64,000 nt of DNA, taken from NCBI GenBank assembly GCA_023418505.1, contig JAEZZR010000015.1:124001-188000 (forward strand). The letters are read 5' to 3'. This DNA comes from Actinomycetes bacterium. Its GTDB lineage: Bacteria; Actinomycetota; Actinomycetes; Mycobacteriales; Mycobacteriaceae. Both the position numbers and the translations under genes were made by a program. This document shows, piece by piece, positions 34,451 to 43,686 of this stretch. The notes below the pieces were generated by a model, which was not told the origin of the DNA, ran no database searches, and saw only the letters and a list, made by a program, of their open reading frames with translations. Positions within the stretch are counted from its first letter, which is position 1; every line of letters starts with the position of its first letter.

Positions 34451-36806
34451 TTTCCTCCAGCTTCCACACCTCACGTGCGTAGTCGCTGATCGTGCGGTCC
34501 GAGGAGAATCGTCCGGAACGGATGATGTTGATAAAGCACTTGCGTGCCCAAGCCAGCTGATCCTGGTAGTCGGCTACTACCTGGTCGCGGGTGCGGCGGT
34601 AATCTTCGAAGTCACCTAATACGTAGTAGACGTCTGGGGTTTCGAAGCCGTTTCCGTCGAGAAGCGACAAATGCAAGTCGTGGAAGATACCGGTGCCGCC
34701 GTCGTTGAAGGTGCCGTCGACAAGCGAATCCACGGCACGCTGCAAGCCAGCCACGTTCTGGTACGGATCGCGTGGGTGGTAGTTGCGGCGTAGTTCTGGC
34801 AGTTCTTCTTCCTTGGCGCCGAAGATGTAGGCGTTGTCGTTGCCCACGGAATCGAGGATCTCTACGTTGGCGCCATCGAGGGTGCCAAGGGTGACCGCGC
34901 CGTTCATCATGAACTTCATGTTGCCGGTACCGGAGGCTTCCTTGCCGGCAGTGGAGATCTGCTCCGAGATATCGGTGGCAGGGATGATGTGCTCGGCAGG
35001 GGTGACGTTGTAGTTTTCTACGAAGACTACCTTCAGCTTGTCGCCGATTTCGGGATCGTTGTTCACCACGCGAGCGATCTCGTTGATGAACTTAATGATC
35101 GCCTTCGCGCGCACGTAACCAGGTGCGGCCTTTGCACCGAAAATCACTACCTGAGGTGTGACATCGAGATCCGGGTTGTCCTTCAAACGGTAGTAAAGAT
35201 CCACCACATACAAGGCGTTTAGCAACTGACGCTTGTACTCGTGCAAACGCTTGATCTGCGAATCGAACACAGCCTCTGGGTTGATAGCCACGCCTTGGCG
35301 CTGCTCAATCCAGGCAGCGAAATCCTGCTTGTTAGCTTGCTTGATATCGATCAGGCGACGCAGGACTTCTTCGTCGTCAGCGTACTTTTCTAGATCGCGT
35401 AGTAGATCCATGTCCGTCAGCCACGCATCAGAGCCCACGAGCTCGGTGAGCAACGCAGACAGGCGCGGGTTGCACTGATTGAGCCAACGACGTGGGGTGA
35501 CACCATTGGTCTTGTTGTTGAACTTCTCTGGCCACAGCTGGTACCAATCGGCGAGAGTTTCGCGCTTGATGATCTCGGTGTGCAGCGCAGCCACGCCATT
35601 GATGGAGTAGGAGGCATAGCAGGCAATCCACGCCATGCGGATCCGGCCATGGGCAATCGGAGCCAGGTAGTCCACGCGATCCGGGGTGAAGCCCTTGGCT
35701 TCGAGCTCCAAGCGGCAGCGACGATCGATTTCCTGCACGATCTGAAGCACACGGCCGAAGAGACGCTCGAAGATGGAGTATTCCCAGGTCTCTAGGGCTT
35801 CGGCCAGCACCGTGTGGTTGGTGTAAGCGAAGGTGCCCGTAACCACAGTCCAGGCGTCGTCCCAGCCCAAACCGTGATCGTCCATCAGCAGGCGCATAAG
35901 CTCTGGGATGGCCAACACTGGGTGGGTGTCGTTGAGCTGAATGCTGTTGTACTTATGGAAATTACGCAGATCAGAGCCATGATTTTCGATGTACACGTCG
36001 ATCATGGACTGCAGCGACGCCGAAACGAAGAAGTACTGCTGGCGTACGCGCAGCACCTTGCCCTCGTAAGTGGAGTCATTCGGGTAGAGCACGCGACACA
36101 GATCGTGGACGCGCTCGCGCTCGATGATGGCGTCGGTGAAACGCTGGGAATTAAAGGCGTCGTAGTCGAACTCGCGGATCGGTTCGGCAGACCACAGGCG
36201 CAAGGTATTGACGTTATCCGTGCCATAGCCGGTGATCGGCATATCGAAAGGCACAGCGCGCACAGTCAGATCATCGAAAGACACCACGCGCGCTTCTTGC
36301 TCACGACGAACGACGAATGGGTAACCCTCTTCCATCCAAGGATCCGGGTGCTCGTCTTGGAAACCGTCTTCGAAAGCCTGCTTGAACAGGCCGTAACGGT
36401 ACAGGATGCCGTAGCCGGTCACTGGCAGATCCTGGGTAGCGCAGGAATCCAAGAAGCAAGCAGCCAGGCGGCCCAGGCCACCGTTGCCAAGTGCGGCGTC
36501 ATGTTCTGCTTCGAGGATATCGCTGAGATCCATGCCCAGTTGCTTGGCGGCTTCGGTGGCTTCGTCCACAAGCCCCTGGTTCAGCAAGTTGTTCAATAGG
36601 GCACGACCCATCAAGAACTCTGCCGAGAAATAGTGCTGCTGACGGGTAGCGCCATACTTCTTTGTGGTTTCCTGCCAGTTATCGGCAAGGCTGTCTACCA
36701 CGACGCGGGATAGGCCCGTCCAAAATTCCATTGGGGTAGAGGCTTGCGGAGTGCGGCCAGATTCAGCGCGCACATGGGAGCCCAGATTTTCCGAAAGATT
36801 CGCCAT
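34437..36806 (-). CDS. glgP: Glycogen phosphorylase
   Basis: PLP enzyme that releases glucose-1-phosphate from glycogen. It has 789 residues, standard for the GT35 family. The PLP Lys631 is in EASGTGNMKFMMNGAVTLGTLDGANVEI, and the N-terminal GNGGLGRLAACFLDS and KRLHEYKRQLLN segments are fully conserved. AAAGGA lies eleven bases before the ATG. Together with glgB and glgE elsewhere in the window it completes a glucan cycle. A palindrome at 36887-36901 lies about 85 bases upstream. It converges with ligA, and a 14-bp tandem duplication covers its stop codon. Confidence 0.97.
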   Translation of the reverse strand: MANLSENLGSHVRAESGRTPQASTPMEFWTGLSRVVVDSLADNWQETTKKYGATRQQHYFSAEFLMGRALLNNLLNQGLVDEATEAAKQLGMDLSDILEAEHDAALGNGGLGRLAACFLDSCATQDLPVTGYGILYRYGLFKQAFEDGFQDEHPDPWMEEGYPFVVRREQEARVVSFDDLTVRAVPFDMPITGYGTDNVNTLRLWSAEPIREFDYDAFNSQRFTDAIIERERVHDLCRVLYPNDSTYEGKVLRVRQQYFFVSASLQSMIDVYIENHGSDLRNFHKYNSIQLNDTHPVLAIPELMRLLMDDHGLGWDDAWTVVTGTFAYTNHTVLAEALETWEYSIFERLFGRVLQIVQEIDRRCRLELEAKGFTPDRVDYLAPIAHGRIRMAWIACYASYSINGVAALHTEIIKRETLADWYQLWPEKFNNKTNGVTPRRWLNQCNPRLSALLTELVGSDAWLTDMDLLRDLEKYADDEEVLRRLIDIKQANKQDFAAWIEQRQGVAINPEAVFDSQIKRLHEYKRQLLNALYVVDLYYRLKDNPDLDVTPQVVIFGAKAAPGYVRAKAIIKFINEIARVVNNDPEIGDKLKVVFVENYNVTPAEHIIPATDISEQISTAGKEASGTGNMKFMMNGAVTLGTLDGANVEILDSVGNDNAYIFGAKEEELPELRRNYHPRDPYQNVAGLQRAVDSLVDGTFNDGGTGIFHDLHLSLLDGNGFETPDVYYVLGDFEDYRRTRDQVVADYQDQLAWARKCFINIIRSGRFSSDRTISDYAREVWKLEETPIH

Positions 36807-36886
36807 TTATCTAAAAGTCCTTTACGAAATCGCGAAGTGCGTTCGCATTAACTTTACCGTCCGCAGGTTGGGCTCTTATACCGCGA

Positions 36887-36901
36887 CCACTGTGACAGTG
36901 G
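36887..36901. promoter_or_regulatory. Palindrome upstream of glgP
   Basis: CCACTG-TGA-CAGTGG is a perfect inverted repeat with a three-base centre, 81-95 bases before the glgP start. No T run follows it on either strand, so it is more likely an operator than a terminator; it does not fit the TGTGA-N6-TCACA GlxR consensus. Confidence 0.4.
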
Positions 36902-36966
36902 CTACAAAGACCCTGGCGACGGGGGGCTTGCGTTGGTGGCGGGGGCTTGAAGCTGGCGACGGGTGC

Positions 36967-37629
36967 TTAAAGCAGGATGGCTTCGACGATTGCGCCGATA
37001 CGGCCAAGGTGTTCTACTTCGCTGGGCAGAAATTCCGGTCCGCCAGGCCGGCCGATCACCAAGATGTAGTTTTCGCCCATGGGCGATGCCGCCAGCGCGG
37101 AGTCCATTACTGCCCAGCTCGGCGGAATCCAGTCTTCGGTTTCTGGATCAAGCAAGCGCGTTTCCGTAACCGGCGGATGGGAGAGAGTGCGCCCATCATC
37201 TTCGGGGGCAGCAGGGGAGGCGGCTAGGCGGGAAACCCCGTCGTCGGCAGTTTCTAATGCCAATGCCCAACCGGCAGACATCGTCTGGGACAAGCCGTCG
37301 ACGATCTCGCGCAATGCCAAGCGAGGTTCGTTGCGGTGAGCAGCCATCGCAGCCAGCAAGCGAATCTGACCCCGACGATCCACCGTGCCCGAAAACGGAC
37401 GGATGGAATCGACCTCCACGCCGTCGAGCGTCTGCGCTGCAGTAATTAAGGTATCGGGCAGTTTTCCGGAAGGAAGATCGACCACAATGTCGTCGGTCAC
37501 CGTGCCGTTGACATCGTGTTCTACCACGTCAACGCTGCGAATATCGCCATCTACCTCGCCCAAAGCCGCCGCCAAATACCCCAGCGAACCGGGAGTATCG
37601 GGCAGTTGCACGCGAAGTAGATAAGACAT
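36967..37629 (-). CDS. ACT-domain protein (Rv3013-like)
   Basis: 220 residues. The N-terminus is an ACT domain (SYLLRVQLPDTPGSLGYLAAALGEVDGDIRSVDVVEH), the small ligand-binding fold used for allosteric sensing of amino acids; the rest has a GAF-like appearance (WALALETADDG..., WAVMDSALAASPMGENYILVIGRPGGPEF). The mycobacterial counterpart Rv3013 occupies the same place between ligA and gatC. No enzymatic motif is seen, so a regulatory or sensor role is likely. The frame is open upstream through the 10-bp repeats to 37776, but ATG 37629 (start of the ACT fold) is preceded by TAGAGT at eight bases. Confidence 0.8.
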   Translation of the reverse strand: MSYLLRVQLPDTPGSLGYLAAALGEVDGDIRSVDVVEHDVNGTVTDDIVVDLPSGKLPDTLITAAQTLDGVEVDSIRPFSGTVDRRGQIRLLAAMAAHRNEPRLALREIVDGLSQTMSAGWALALETADDGVSRLAASPAAPEDDGRTLSHPPVTETRLLDPETEDWIPPSWAVMDSALAASPMGENYILVIGRPGGPEFLPSEVEHLGRIGAIVEAILL

Positions 37630-37637
37630 GGCTCCAA

Positions 37638-37643
37638 ACTCTA
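37638..37643 (-). promoter_or_regulatory. Candidate -10 box, leaderless start of ACT protein
   Basis: On the minus strand TAGAGT ends eight bases before ATG 37629. Confidence 0.45.
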
Positions 37644-37670
37644 CCCGCGCCAGCCAGGTTCGGAAAGGGA

Positions 37671-37720
37671 AATGATAGGGAATGATCGGGAATGAGCGCG
37701 AATAATCGCGAATAATAGGG
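37671..37720. repeat. Five tandem 10-bp repeats upstream of the ACT gene promoter
   Basis: Consecutive units AATGATAGGG, AATGATCGGG, AATGAGCGCG, AATAATCGCG and AATAATAGGG, each ten bases, with a degenerate sixth (AAAACTGAAG). They share the consensus AATRATMGSG. The period equals one helical turn, so the AT-rich cores lie on one face of the DNA. They sit 28-77 bases upstream of the candidate -10 box of the ACT gene (minus strand), and before gatC on the plus strand. Confidence 0.75.
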
Positions 37721-37875
37721 AAAACTGAAGAAATGGCGTGCAGATGGCGCAGATATAAACCCGGTGAGGTGCGCATACCGCCAGCTGCCTTGGGGCGCTA
37801 TTGTGGTTGGGTAGCAATTTCAACTGCAATGATTACTTGAATGAACACCCGCAACCTATGGAAAGAGGGACGCTC

Positions 37876-38175
37876 GTGCCTGCTATCTCCCGTGATGAGG
37901 TCGCACATTTGGCTAAGCTGTCGCGCTTGGCATTGTCGGATGAAGAATTAGACTCATTTGCCGATCAGATTGACGACATTATTAATCACGTGCAAGCCGT
38001 CCAACAGGTCGCTGCAGCAGACGTGGAGCCGATGAGCCACCCTTCCTCGCTCTCCGGTGTGATGCGCGAAGACGAGGTGCGCCCAACCTTGACGGCCGAG
38101 CAGGCGTTAGATCAGGCTCCAAGCGAGCAGGACAGCCGCTTCGAAGTGCCACAGATCCTCGGTGAAGAAGAATAA
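37876..38175 (+). CDS. gatC: Asp/Glu-tRNA amidotransferase subunit C
   Basis: Small subunit (99 residues) that wraps around GatA and stabilises the GatCAB complex, which converts misacylated Glu-tRNA(Gln) and Asp-tRNA(Asn). The family pattern is complete: ISRDEVAHLAKLSRLALSDEELDSFADQIDDIINHVQAVQQ, VEPMSHPSSL and the tail RFEVPQILGEEE. GTG 37876 has AGAGGGA five bases upstream and gives the normal N-terminus; upstream codons including ATG 37858 are open. gatA starts 27 bases after its stop. Confidence 0.95.
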   Translation: MPAISRDEVAHLAKLSRLALSDEELDSFADQIDDIINHVQAVQQVAAADVEPMSHPSSLSGVMREDEVRPTLTAEQALDQAPSEQDSRFEVPQILGEEE

Positions 38176-38202
38176 GACAGCGATCAGGAGCCGAAAATTT
38201 CC

Positions 38203-39735
38203 ATGACTGCAAACGATACAACTGCAACTAACAATCGTTTACTGCACAGCGCTGTCTCGGAAGATCCGATCCTAGGACTTACCGCCGCAGAGCTGGCCGA
38301 GAAGATCCACAGCCGCGAGCTGACCAGCGTAGAGGTAACGCAGAAGTTCCTTGATCGCGTTCGCGAAGTCGATTCCGAGATCCACGCCTTCCTGCACGTA
38401 GGTGAAGAAGAGGCATTGGCAGCTGCTCGGGCTGTCGACGAATCCCTCGACCGCGGTGAAGAACCTGCTTCGCCACTAGCGGGTGTGCCTTTGGCGTTGA
38501 AGGACGTTTTTACCACCACCGATGCGCCAACGACTTGTGCGTCCAAGATGCTTGAGGGGTACATGAGCCCTTACGACGCCACGGTAACGCGCAAGCTCCG
38601 CGAAGCTGGTATTCCGATTTTGGGTAAGACCAACATGGACGAGTTCGCGATGGGCTCTTCGACGGAAAACTCCGCTTATGGTCCGACCCATAACCCATGG
38701 GATGTCCAGCGCACTGCCGGTGGTTCCGGTGGTGGCTCTTCGGCTGCGCTTGCTTCGGCGATGGCACCGTTGGCCATCGGTACCGATACCGGTGGTTCGA
38801 TTCGCCAGCCAGCCGCTTTGACTGCAACCGTAGGCGTGAAGCCAACTTACGGCACCGTTTCCCGCTACGGCCTGGTGGCTTGTGCTTCGTCTTTGGATCA
38901 GGGCGGGCCAACGGCACGCAATGTCCTAGATACCGCTTTGCTGCACCAGGTGATCGCTGGCCACGATGCCAACGACTCCACTTCCACCAACCAGCCAATT
39001 GCAGACGTGGTAGCTGCCGCTCGCGAAGGCGCTTCCGGTGATCTGACCGGCGTGAAGGTTGGTGTAGTCAAGCAATTCAACACCACCGATGGCTACCAGC
39101 AGGGCGTGTTGAATTCCTTCCACGAGGCCGTCGAAAAGCTCACCGCCGCAGGCGCAGAGGTAGTAGAGGTTGATTGTCCGAACTTCGACCACGCACTGAG
39201 CGCCTACTACCTGATCTTGCCTTGCGAGGTCAGCTCGAACCTCGCGCGTTTCGACGGTATGCGTTACGGACAGCGGGTGGGCGACGATGGCAACCACTCG
39301 GCCGAACAGGTGATGGCAGCCACGCGTGCCGCAGGCTTTGGTGATGAGGTCAAGCGCCGCATCATCATCGGTACCTACGCGCTGTCCGTGGGCTACTACG
39401 ACGCCTACTACTTGCAAGCACAGCGCGTACGTACCTTGATCCAGCAGGACTTTGAAAAGGCCTTCGAACAGGTCGATGTGTTGATCTCGCCAACCACGCC
39501 AACCACTGCTTTCAAGCTGGGCGAGAAGGTTGACGATCCGTTGAGCATGTACATGTTTGACCTGTGCACCCTGCCACTGAACTTGGCCGGTATGTGTGGC
39601 ATGTCCGTGCCTTCCGGCTTGGCCGCTGATACCAACTTGCCAGTGGGCTTGCAGATCATGGCGCCACGCCATGCCGACGATCGCCTCTACCGCGTAGGTG
39701 CAGCCTACGAAAAGGTCCGAGGCGACATTGCCTAA
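38203..39735 (+). CDS. gatA: Asp/Glu-tRNA amidotransferase subunit A
   Basis: Amidase-signature glutaminase subunit that supplies ammonia to GatB. The catalytic triad is visible: Lys100 (VPLALKDVF), cis-Ser175 (TAGGSGGGSS) and nucleophile Ser199 (DTGGSIRQPAAL). It has 510 residues, somewhat above 480-490 because of an N-terminal polar lead (TANDTTATNNRLL). CAGGAG precedes the ATG. gatB is 6.2 kb downstream in its own unit, as in mycobacteria. The MFS gene overlaps its stop. Confidence 0.97.
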   Translation: MTANDTTATNNRLLHSAVSEDPILGLTAAELAEKIHSRELTSVEVTQKFLDRVREVDSEIHAFLHVGEEEALAAARAVDESLDRGEEPASPLAGVPLALKDVFTTTDAPTTCASKMLEGYMSPYDATVTRKLREAGIPILGKTNMDEFAMGSSTENSAYGPTHNPWDVQRTAGGSGGGSSAALASAMAPLAIGTDTGGSIRQPAALTATVGVKPTYGTVSRYGLVACASSLDQGGPTARNVLDTALLHQVIAGHDANDSTSTNQPIADVVAAAREGASGDLTGVKVGVVKQFNTTDGYQQGVLNSFHEAVEKLTAAGAEVVEVDCPNFDHALSAYYLILPCEVSSNLARFDGMRYGQRVGDDGNHSAEQVMAATRAAGFGDEVKRRIIIGTYALSVGYYDAYYLQAQRVRTLIQQDFEKAFEQVDVLISPTTPTTAFKLGEKVDDPLSMYMFDLCTLPLNLAGMCGMSVPSGLAADTNLPVGLQIMAPRHADDRLYRVGAAYEKVRGDIA

Positions 39736-41170
39736 CTTGCCTAAACAGGGGGCGAACCGGGAGCCTAAGCAGGAGCTCACACAGGAGTCGCAGTATCTGC
39801 CGAAGCGTCAGGCTTACCTGGCGCTTCTTGCGCTATCTCTAGGGTTCTTTATGAACCTGCTAGATCAGTCCATTGTGGCTGTAGCGTTGCCGGGCATTAT
39901 GACTGGCCTTGGCGCGGACTACAACCAAGCCATCTGGGTGTCTAGCGCCTACTTCCTGGCCTATGTGATTCCGCTATTGGTTACCGGCAGGTTGGGGGAT
40001 CAGTGGGGGCAACGCCGGGTTTTCATGACTGGCATTGTGATTTTCACCGCTGCTTCGCTGTGGTGTGGGGTGGCCTCCAGCATTGAAATGCTGATCGCTG
40101 CCCGGTTTGTACAAGGCTTGGGTTCTGCGATGATCGCACCGCAAACGCTGGCGATCATCACGCGAATTTTTGCTCCCGACCGCCGCGGCGTGGCTATGGG
40201 TCTGTGGGGCTCGGTGGCGGGCTTAGCCACTTTGACCGGCCCGGTACTTGGTGGTTTGCTGACTACCTCGCTGGGGTGGGAATGGATCTTCTTCATCAAC
40301 GTTCCCGTTGGCCTGCTGTGTTTGGCGTTGGCGGCAAAGTGGATTCCATCGTTGCCAACTTCACAGCAATCCTTCGATTACTTGGGCATCGTGGCTTCTG
40401 TGATTGCAATGGCCGGCATCGTGTTCGGTATCCAGCAAGGTGAAGCTGTGGGATGGTCGCCGATGATCGTTGCGATCCTGATCGCCGGCTTTATTGCACT
40501 GGCAGTTTTCGTGTGGTCGCAGCGCACCGCCTCGAAGCGCGGTACTGCAGCGCTGGTGCCACCGGAGCTATTCAGTCAGGCTAATTTCACGCTAGGTAGC
40601 TTTTCGATCGCGATGATGGGCTTCGCGGTGGCCTCTAATGCGCTGCCAATCATGATGTACTTGCAGCAATATGAAGGCCAGACCGCCTTGGCTGCCGGGT
40701 TGCTCATCGCGCCGATGGCTGTGGTCTCGGGCATTGTGGCGCCATATGTGGGATCCCTGATTGGACGCTTTAGCCCCCGGGCACTATCGGTGACTGGCTT
40801 CAGCCTGATGGTGCTGGGGCATATCGCCATGTTCGGCGTGCTACGCGAACCACTGCCAGTGTGGTGGGTGGCTGTTGCATCCATCATTCTTGGCTTGGGC
40901 AACTCGTTTGTCTGGGGGCCAAACTCCACCACCACTATGCGTGATATTCCAGGTCGTTGGGCGGGTGCAGCCTCTGGTGTTTACAACACCTCGCGCCAAG
41001 TGGGTGCCGTACTGGGCTCGGCTGCTACCGCGGCGTTTATTCAATTTCGCGAAAATGCGGGAGCCGGCGAAGAGATGTTCGGCCAGGTACTGCTGATGCA
41101 AGCTATTGCGCTGCTGTTGGGATTGTGGGCGGTGTCGCGGTTTAACGTCGCAAAGCCTGAAAAGCAATAA
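39728..41170 (+). CDS. MFS drug exporter of the DHA2 (EmrB/QacA) type
   Basis: 480-residue transporter with about fourteen hydrophobic segments, the layout of the DHA2 proton-antiport family. Motif C-like Gly/Pro sequence GLATLTGPVLGGLL is in helix 5, motif A GRLGDQWGQRR follows helix 2, and helix 1 holds LLDQSIVAVALPGI, with the conserved Asp of EmrB-type exporters. Substrates cannot be predicted. The most plausible start is TTG 39728, which overlaps the gatA stop, with CCGAGG upstream; an in-frame TTG 12 bases later is an alternative. Confidence 0.85.
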   Translation: MPNLPKQGANREPKQELTQESQYLPKRQAYLALLALSLGFFMNLLDQSIVAVALPGIMTGLGADYNQAIWVSSAYFLAYVIPLLVTGRLGDQWGQRRVFMTGIVIFTAASLWCGVASSIEMLIAARFVQGLGSAMIAPQTLAIITRIFAPDRRGVAMGLWGSVAGLATLTGPVLGGLLTTSLGWEWIFFINVPVGLLCLALAAKWIPSLPTSQQSFDYLGIVASVIAMAGIVFGIQQGEAVGWSPMIVAILIAGFIALAVFVWSQRTASKRGTAALVPPELFSQANFTLGSFSIAMMGFAVASNALPIMMYLQQYEGQTALAAGLLIAPMAVVSGIVAPYVGSLIGRFSPRALSVTGFSLMVLGHIAMFGVLREPLPVWWVAVASIILGLGNSFVWGPNSTTTMRDIPGRWAGAASGVYNTSRQVGAVLGSAATAAFIQFRENAGAGEEMFGQVLLMQAIALLLGLWAVSRFNVAKPEKQ

Positions 41171-41229
41171 AACTGCGCGCTAAAAAGTAATCTCTAACAC
41201 CCCTGGAAGCGCGGGCGATGCTGGCGCGC

Positions 41230-41235
41230 TACAGT
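41230..41235 (+). promoter_or_regulatory. Candidate -10 box, leaderless start of pfkA
   Basis: TACAGT ends seven bases before ATG 41243. Confidence 0.5.
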
Positions 41236-41242
41236 GGAAAAT

Positions 41243-42274
41243 ATGCGTATTGCGACCTTGACCTCCGGTGGCGATTGCCCCGGCTTGAATGCTGTCATCC
41301 GAGCAATTGTTCGTACTGCTAGCAGTGAATATGGCTCCACTGTAGTGGGTTATGAAGACGGTTGGATCGGTTTGCTTGAAGATCGCCGGATCCAGCTGTA
41401 CGACGATGAGAATATCGACCGCATGTTGCTGCGCGGTGGCACCATGTTGGGCACCGGTCGCGTTCACCCGGATAAGCTCACCGCGAACTTAGACACCATT
41501 AAAGAGAACCTCGCTGATGCGGGCATCGACGCGTTGATTCCAATTGGTGGTGAAGGCACGCTGAAGGCTGGTCGTTGGCTGGCGGAAAATGGCGTTCCTG
41601 TGGTTGGTGTGCCAAAGACCATTGATAACGACGTCAATGGCACCGACTTCACCTTCGGTTTCGATACTGCAGTGGCAGTGGCTACCGACGCCGTGGATCG
41701 CCTGCACACCACCGCGGAATCGCACCAGCGTGTGATGATCGTGGAGGTCATGGGGCGCCACGTAGGCTGGATCGCTTTGCATGCTGGTATGGCTGGTGGC
41801 GCGCACTACATTGTGATCCCAGAGGAGCCATTCGACATTAACGAAATCTGCAAGTCCATGGAACGTCGCTTCCAGTTGGGCGAGCAGTACGGCATTATCG
41901 TGGTCGCCGAAGGCGCATTGCCAAAGGAAGGCACCATGCAGTTCGAAGAGGGCGGGGTAGACCAGTTCGGTCACCAGACCTTCAACGGCATCGGCCAGGT
42001 CATTGGTGATGAGATTAAGCAGCGCACCGGTTATGATGTTCGCACCACCGTGCTAGGCCACATCCAGCGTGGTGGTACACCAACGGCTTACGACCGCGTG
42101 TTGGCTACCCGGTATGGTGTGCACGCAACCCGCGCAGTGCATGAAGGCGACTTTGGTAAGGTCGTTGCGCTGAAGGGCGAAGATATCCACCGAATTACTT
42201 TTGAGGAGGCCGTCGGCAAGCTGAAGACCGTGCCGCGTGGCCGTTACACCACTGCAAAGGCACTGTTCGGCTAG
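41243..42274 (+). CDS. pfkA: 6-phosphofructokinase
   Basis: Phosphorylates fructose-6-phosphate in glycolysis. Substrate loops are conserved: TSGGDCPGLNAVIR at the N-terminus, PKTIDNDVNGTDFTFGFDTAV, VMGRHVGWIALHAGMA, and LGHIQRGGTPTAYDR. The phospho-donor loop reads GGEGT (102-106) with Gly where PPi-dependent enzymes have Asp, so ATP is the expected donor, although PKTIDND belongs to the mixed group III subfamily. The length is 343 residues. ATG 41243 lies seven bases after TACAGT and has no Shine-Dalgarno, suggesting a leaderless message. A YkvI-like gene starts 14 bases later. Confidence 0.96.
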   Translation: MRIATLTSGGDCPGLNAVIRAIVRTASSEYGSTVVGYEDGWIGLLEDRRIQLYDDENIDRMLLRGGTMLGTGRVHPDKLTANLDTIKENLADAGIDALIPIGGEGTLKAGRWLAENGVPVVGVPKTIDNDVNGTDFTFGFDTAVAVATDAVDRLHTTAESHQRVMIVEVMGRHVGWIALHAGMAGGAHYIVIPEEPFDINEICKSMERRFQLGEQYGIIVVAEGALPKEGTMQFEEGGVDQFGHQTFNGIGQVIGDEIKQRTGYDVRTTVLGHIQRGGTPTAYDRVLATRYGVHATRAVHEGDFGKVVALKGEDIHRITFEEAVGKLKTVPRGRYTTAKALFG

Positions 42275-42288
42275 TCGCGTATTTATTT

Positions 42289-43653
42289 ATGCCGAAACGG
42301 ATTTTCGCCATTGCAATGGCGTTCCTGGGATTAAGCGTGGGCGCAGGCTTTGCGTCCGGCCAGGAAATGAACCAGTACTTCGTTTCCTTCGGAATCCCAG
42401 GAATCTGGGCGGTAGTGTTCTCTGCCATCATCATGGCTCTCTCTGGCCTGGCAGTGATGGCACTTGGTAGCTACTACCAAGCTGATGAACACACCGCAGT
42501 TTTCGACCAAATCGCATCCCCCTGGGTATCACGCCTGCTTGATGTCACGGTTACCTTAACCGTGTTTTGTACCGGCACCGTGATGATCGCAGGTGCTGGC
42601 GCGAACTTAAACCAGCAGTTTGGCCTACCCGTGTGGGTGGGCTCCGTCATCTTAATTGTGATGGTGCTGCTCGCTGGCCTGCTGGATGTGAACAAAGTTT
42701 CCAATGTGATCAGCTTGATCTCACCGCTCATCGTAGTGGTGATGATGGTGGCCAGTATTTACGCCATCGTCCATGCCCAAAACTCGTTGACCGAGCTGGA
42801 GCCCCTAGCCACCCAGATCCATTCCACACTCCCGCACTGGACTATCGCCTCGCTGAATTACGTGGGCTTGTGCATCATGATCGCCGTGTCGATGTCTATC
42901 GTCATCGGTGGCACCTACTTGAATCCACGTGAAGCAGGCATTGGTGGCCTGCTGGGTGGCACCATCTACGGCGTGATGCTGCTGGTAGCCACCTTGGCAC
43001 TGTACTTCTCGGTGGCCGATGTGGCCCACGAAGATATGCCGATGTTGGCGATCGTGGATCAGATTCATCCGGTATTCGGTGTGATTACCGCGCTGGTGAT
43101 CTACGGCATGATCTTTAACTCAGCGATCGGCATGTTCTACGCGCTGGGACGCCGTGTGACGCGCCGTCGCCCACAGAACTTCCGCTTTGCTCTCTTCGGA
43201 GCTGTTGGTCTGGGCTTCTTGTTGTCTTTCCTTGGCTTCCGGACGCTGGTGGGTTACGCATTCCCAGTACTCGGCTACGTGGGCATCATCTTGATCGCGG
43301 TACTGATCGGCAACTACTTCTTTGGCCGCAGCACGATTGTGGAAGAGACGGAGCGCCGTAGTCGCATCCGCAAGCTCACCCGTCGTAAGCTTCATCCGAA
43401 TCGCGTCTTTAACAAGGCAGATCAGGATCGCCTGGATCGGGCAGTGGCGGCGTCGAACGTGGACAACATCGAATTGCGTACCACCGTGCGCGACGAAATC
43501 CTTACGGAGCTTATCGACGACGTGAACGTCGACTTCGATGAGTCTGACGCAGAGCGCATTCTCGCCGAGCCAATTACCGAGCTGGTTAGCCCAGAGGTAA
43601 AGGTCGTGGATCCGAATCCGGACGAGAGCTTGAAACATCCGCCAAAGAAATAG
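42289..43653 (+). CDS. YkvI-like membrane transporter, copy 1
   Basis: 454 residues with about ten membrane helices in the first 350 and a 100-residue charged cytoplasmic tail (RRSRIRKLTRRKLHPNRVF... to ESLKHPPKK). The N-terminus RIFAIAMAFLGLSVGAGFASGQEMNQYFVSFG is the hallmark of the YkvI family, related to the amino-acid/polyamine/organocation superfamily. No substrate is known. It lies 14 bases after pfkA, so both may share a transcript. A second copy (44710-45885) has nearly the same core but a short tail; a methyltransferase gene lies between, on the other strand. Confidence 0.8.
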   Translation: MPKRIFAIAMAFLGLSVGAGFASGQEMNQYFVSFGIPGIWAVVFSAIIMALSGLAVMALGSYYQADEHTAVFDQIASPWVSRLLDVTVTLTVFCTGTVMIAGAGANLNQQFGLPVWVGSVILIVMVLLAGLLDVNKVSNVISLISPLIVVVMMVASIYAIVHAQNSLTELEPLATQIHSTLPHWTIASLNYVGLCIMIAVSMSIVIGGTYLNPREAGIGGLLGGTIYGVMLLVATLALYFSVADVAHEDMPMLAIVDQIHPVFGVITALVIYGMIFNSAIGMFYALGRRVTRRRPQNFRFALFGAVGLGFLLSFLGFRTLVGYAFPVLGYVGIILIAVLIGNYFFGRSTIVEETERRSRIRKLTRRKLHPNRVFNKADQDRLDRAVAASNVDNIELRTTVRDEILTELIDDVNVDFDESDAERILAEPITELVSPEVKVVDPNPDESLKHPPKK

Positions 43654-43686
43654 CTACGACCCCGAGCAGTACTAACCAGCGCGTTT

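Noticed and set aside
37630..37776. N-terminal extension of the ACT protein
   Set aside because: It encodes the 10-bp repeats (FPIIRDYSRSFPII) and has no homology character; ATG 37629 starts the ACT fold.
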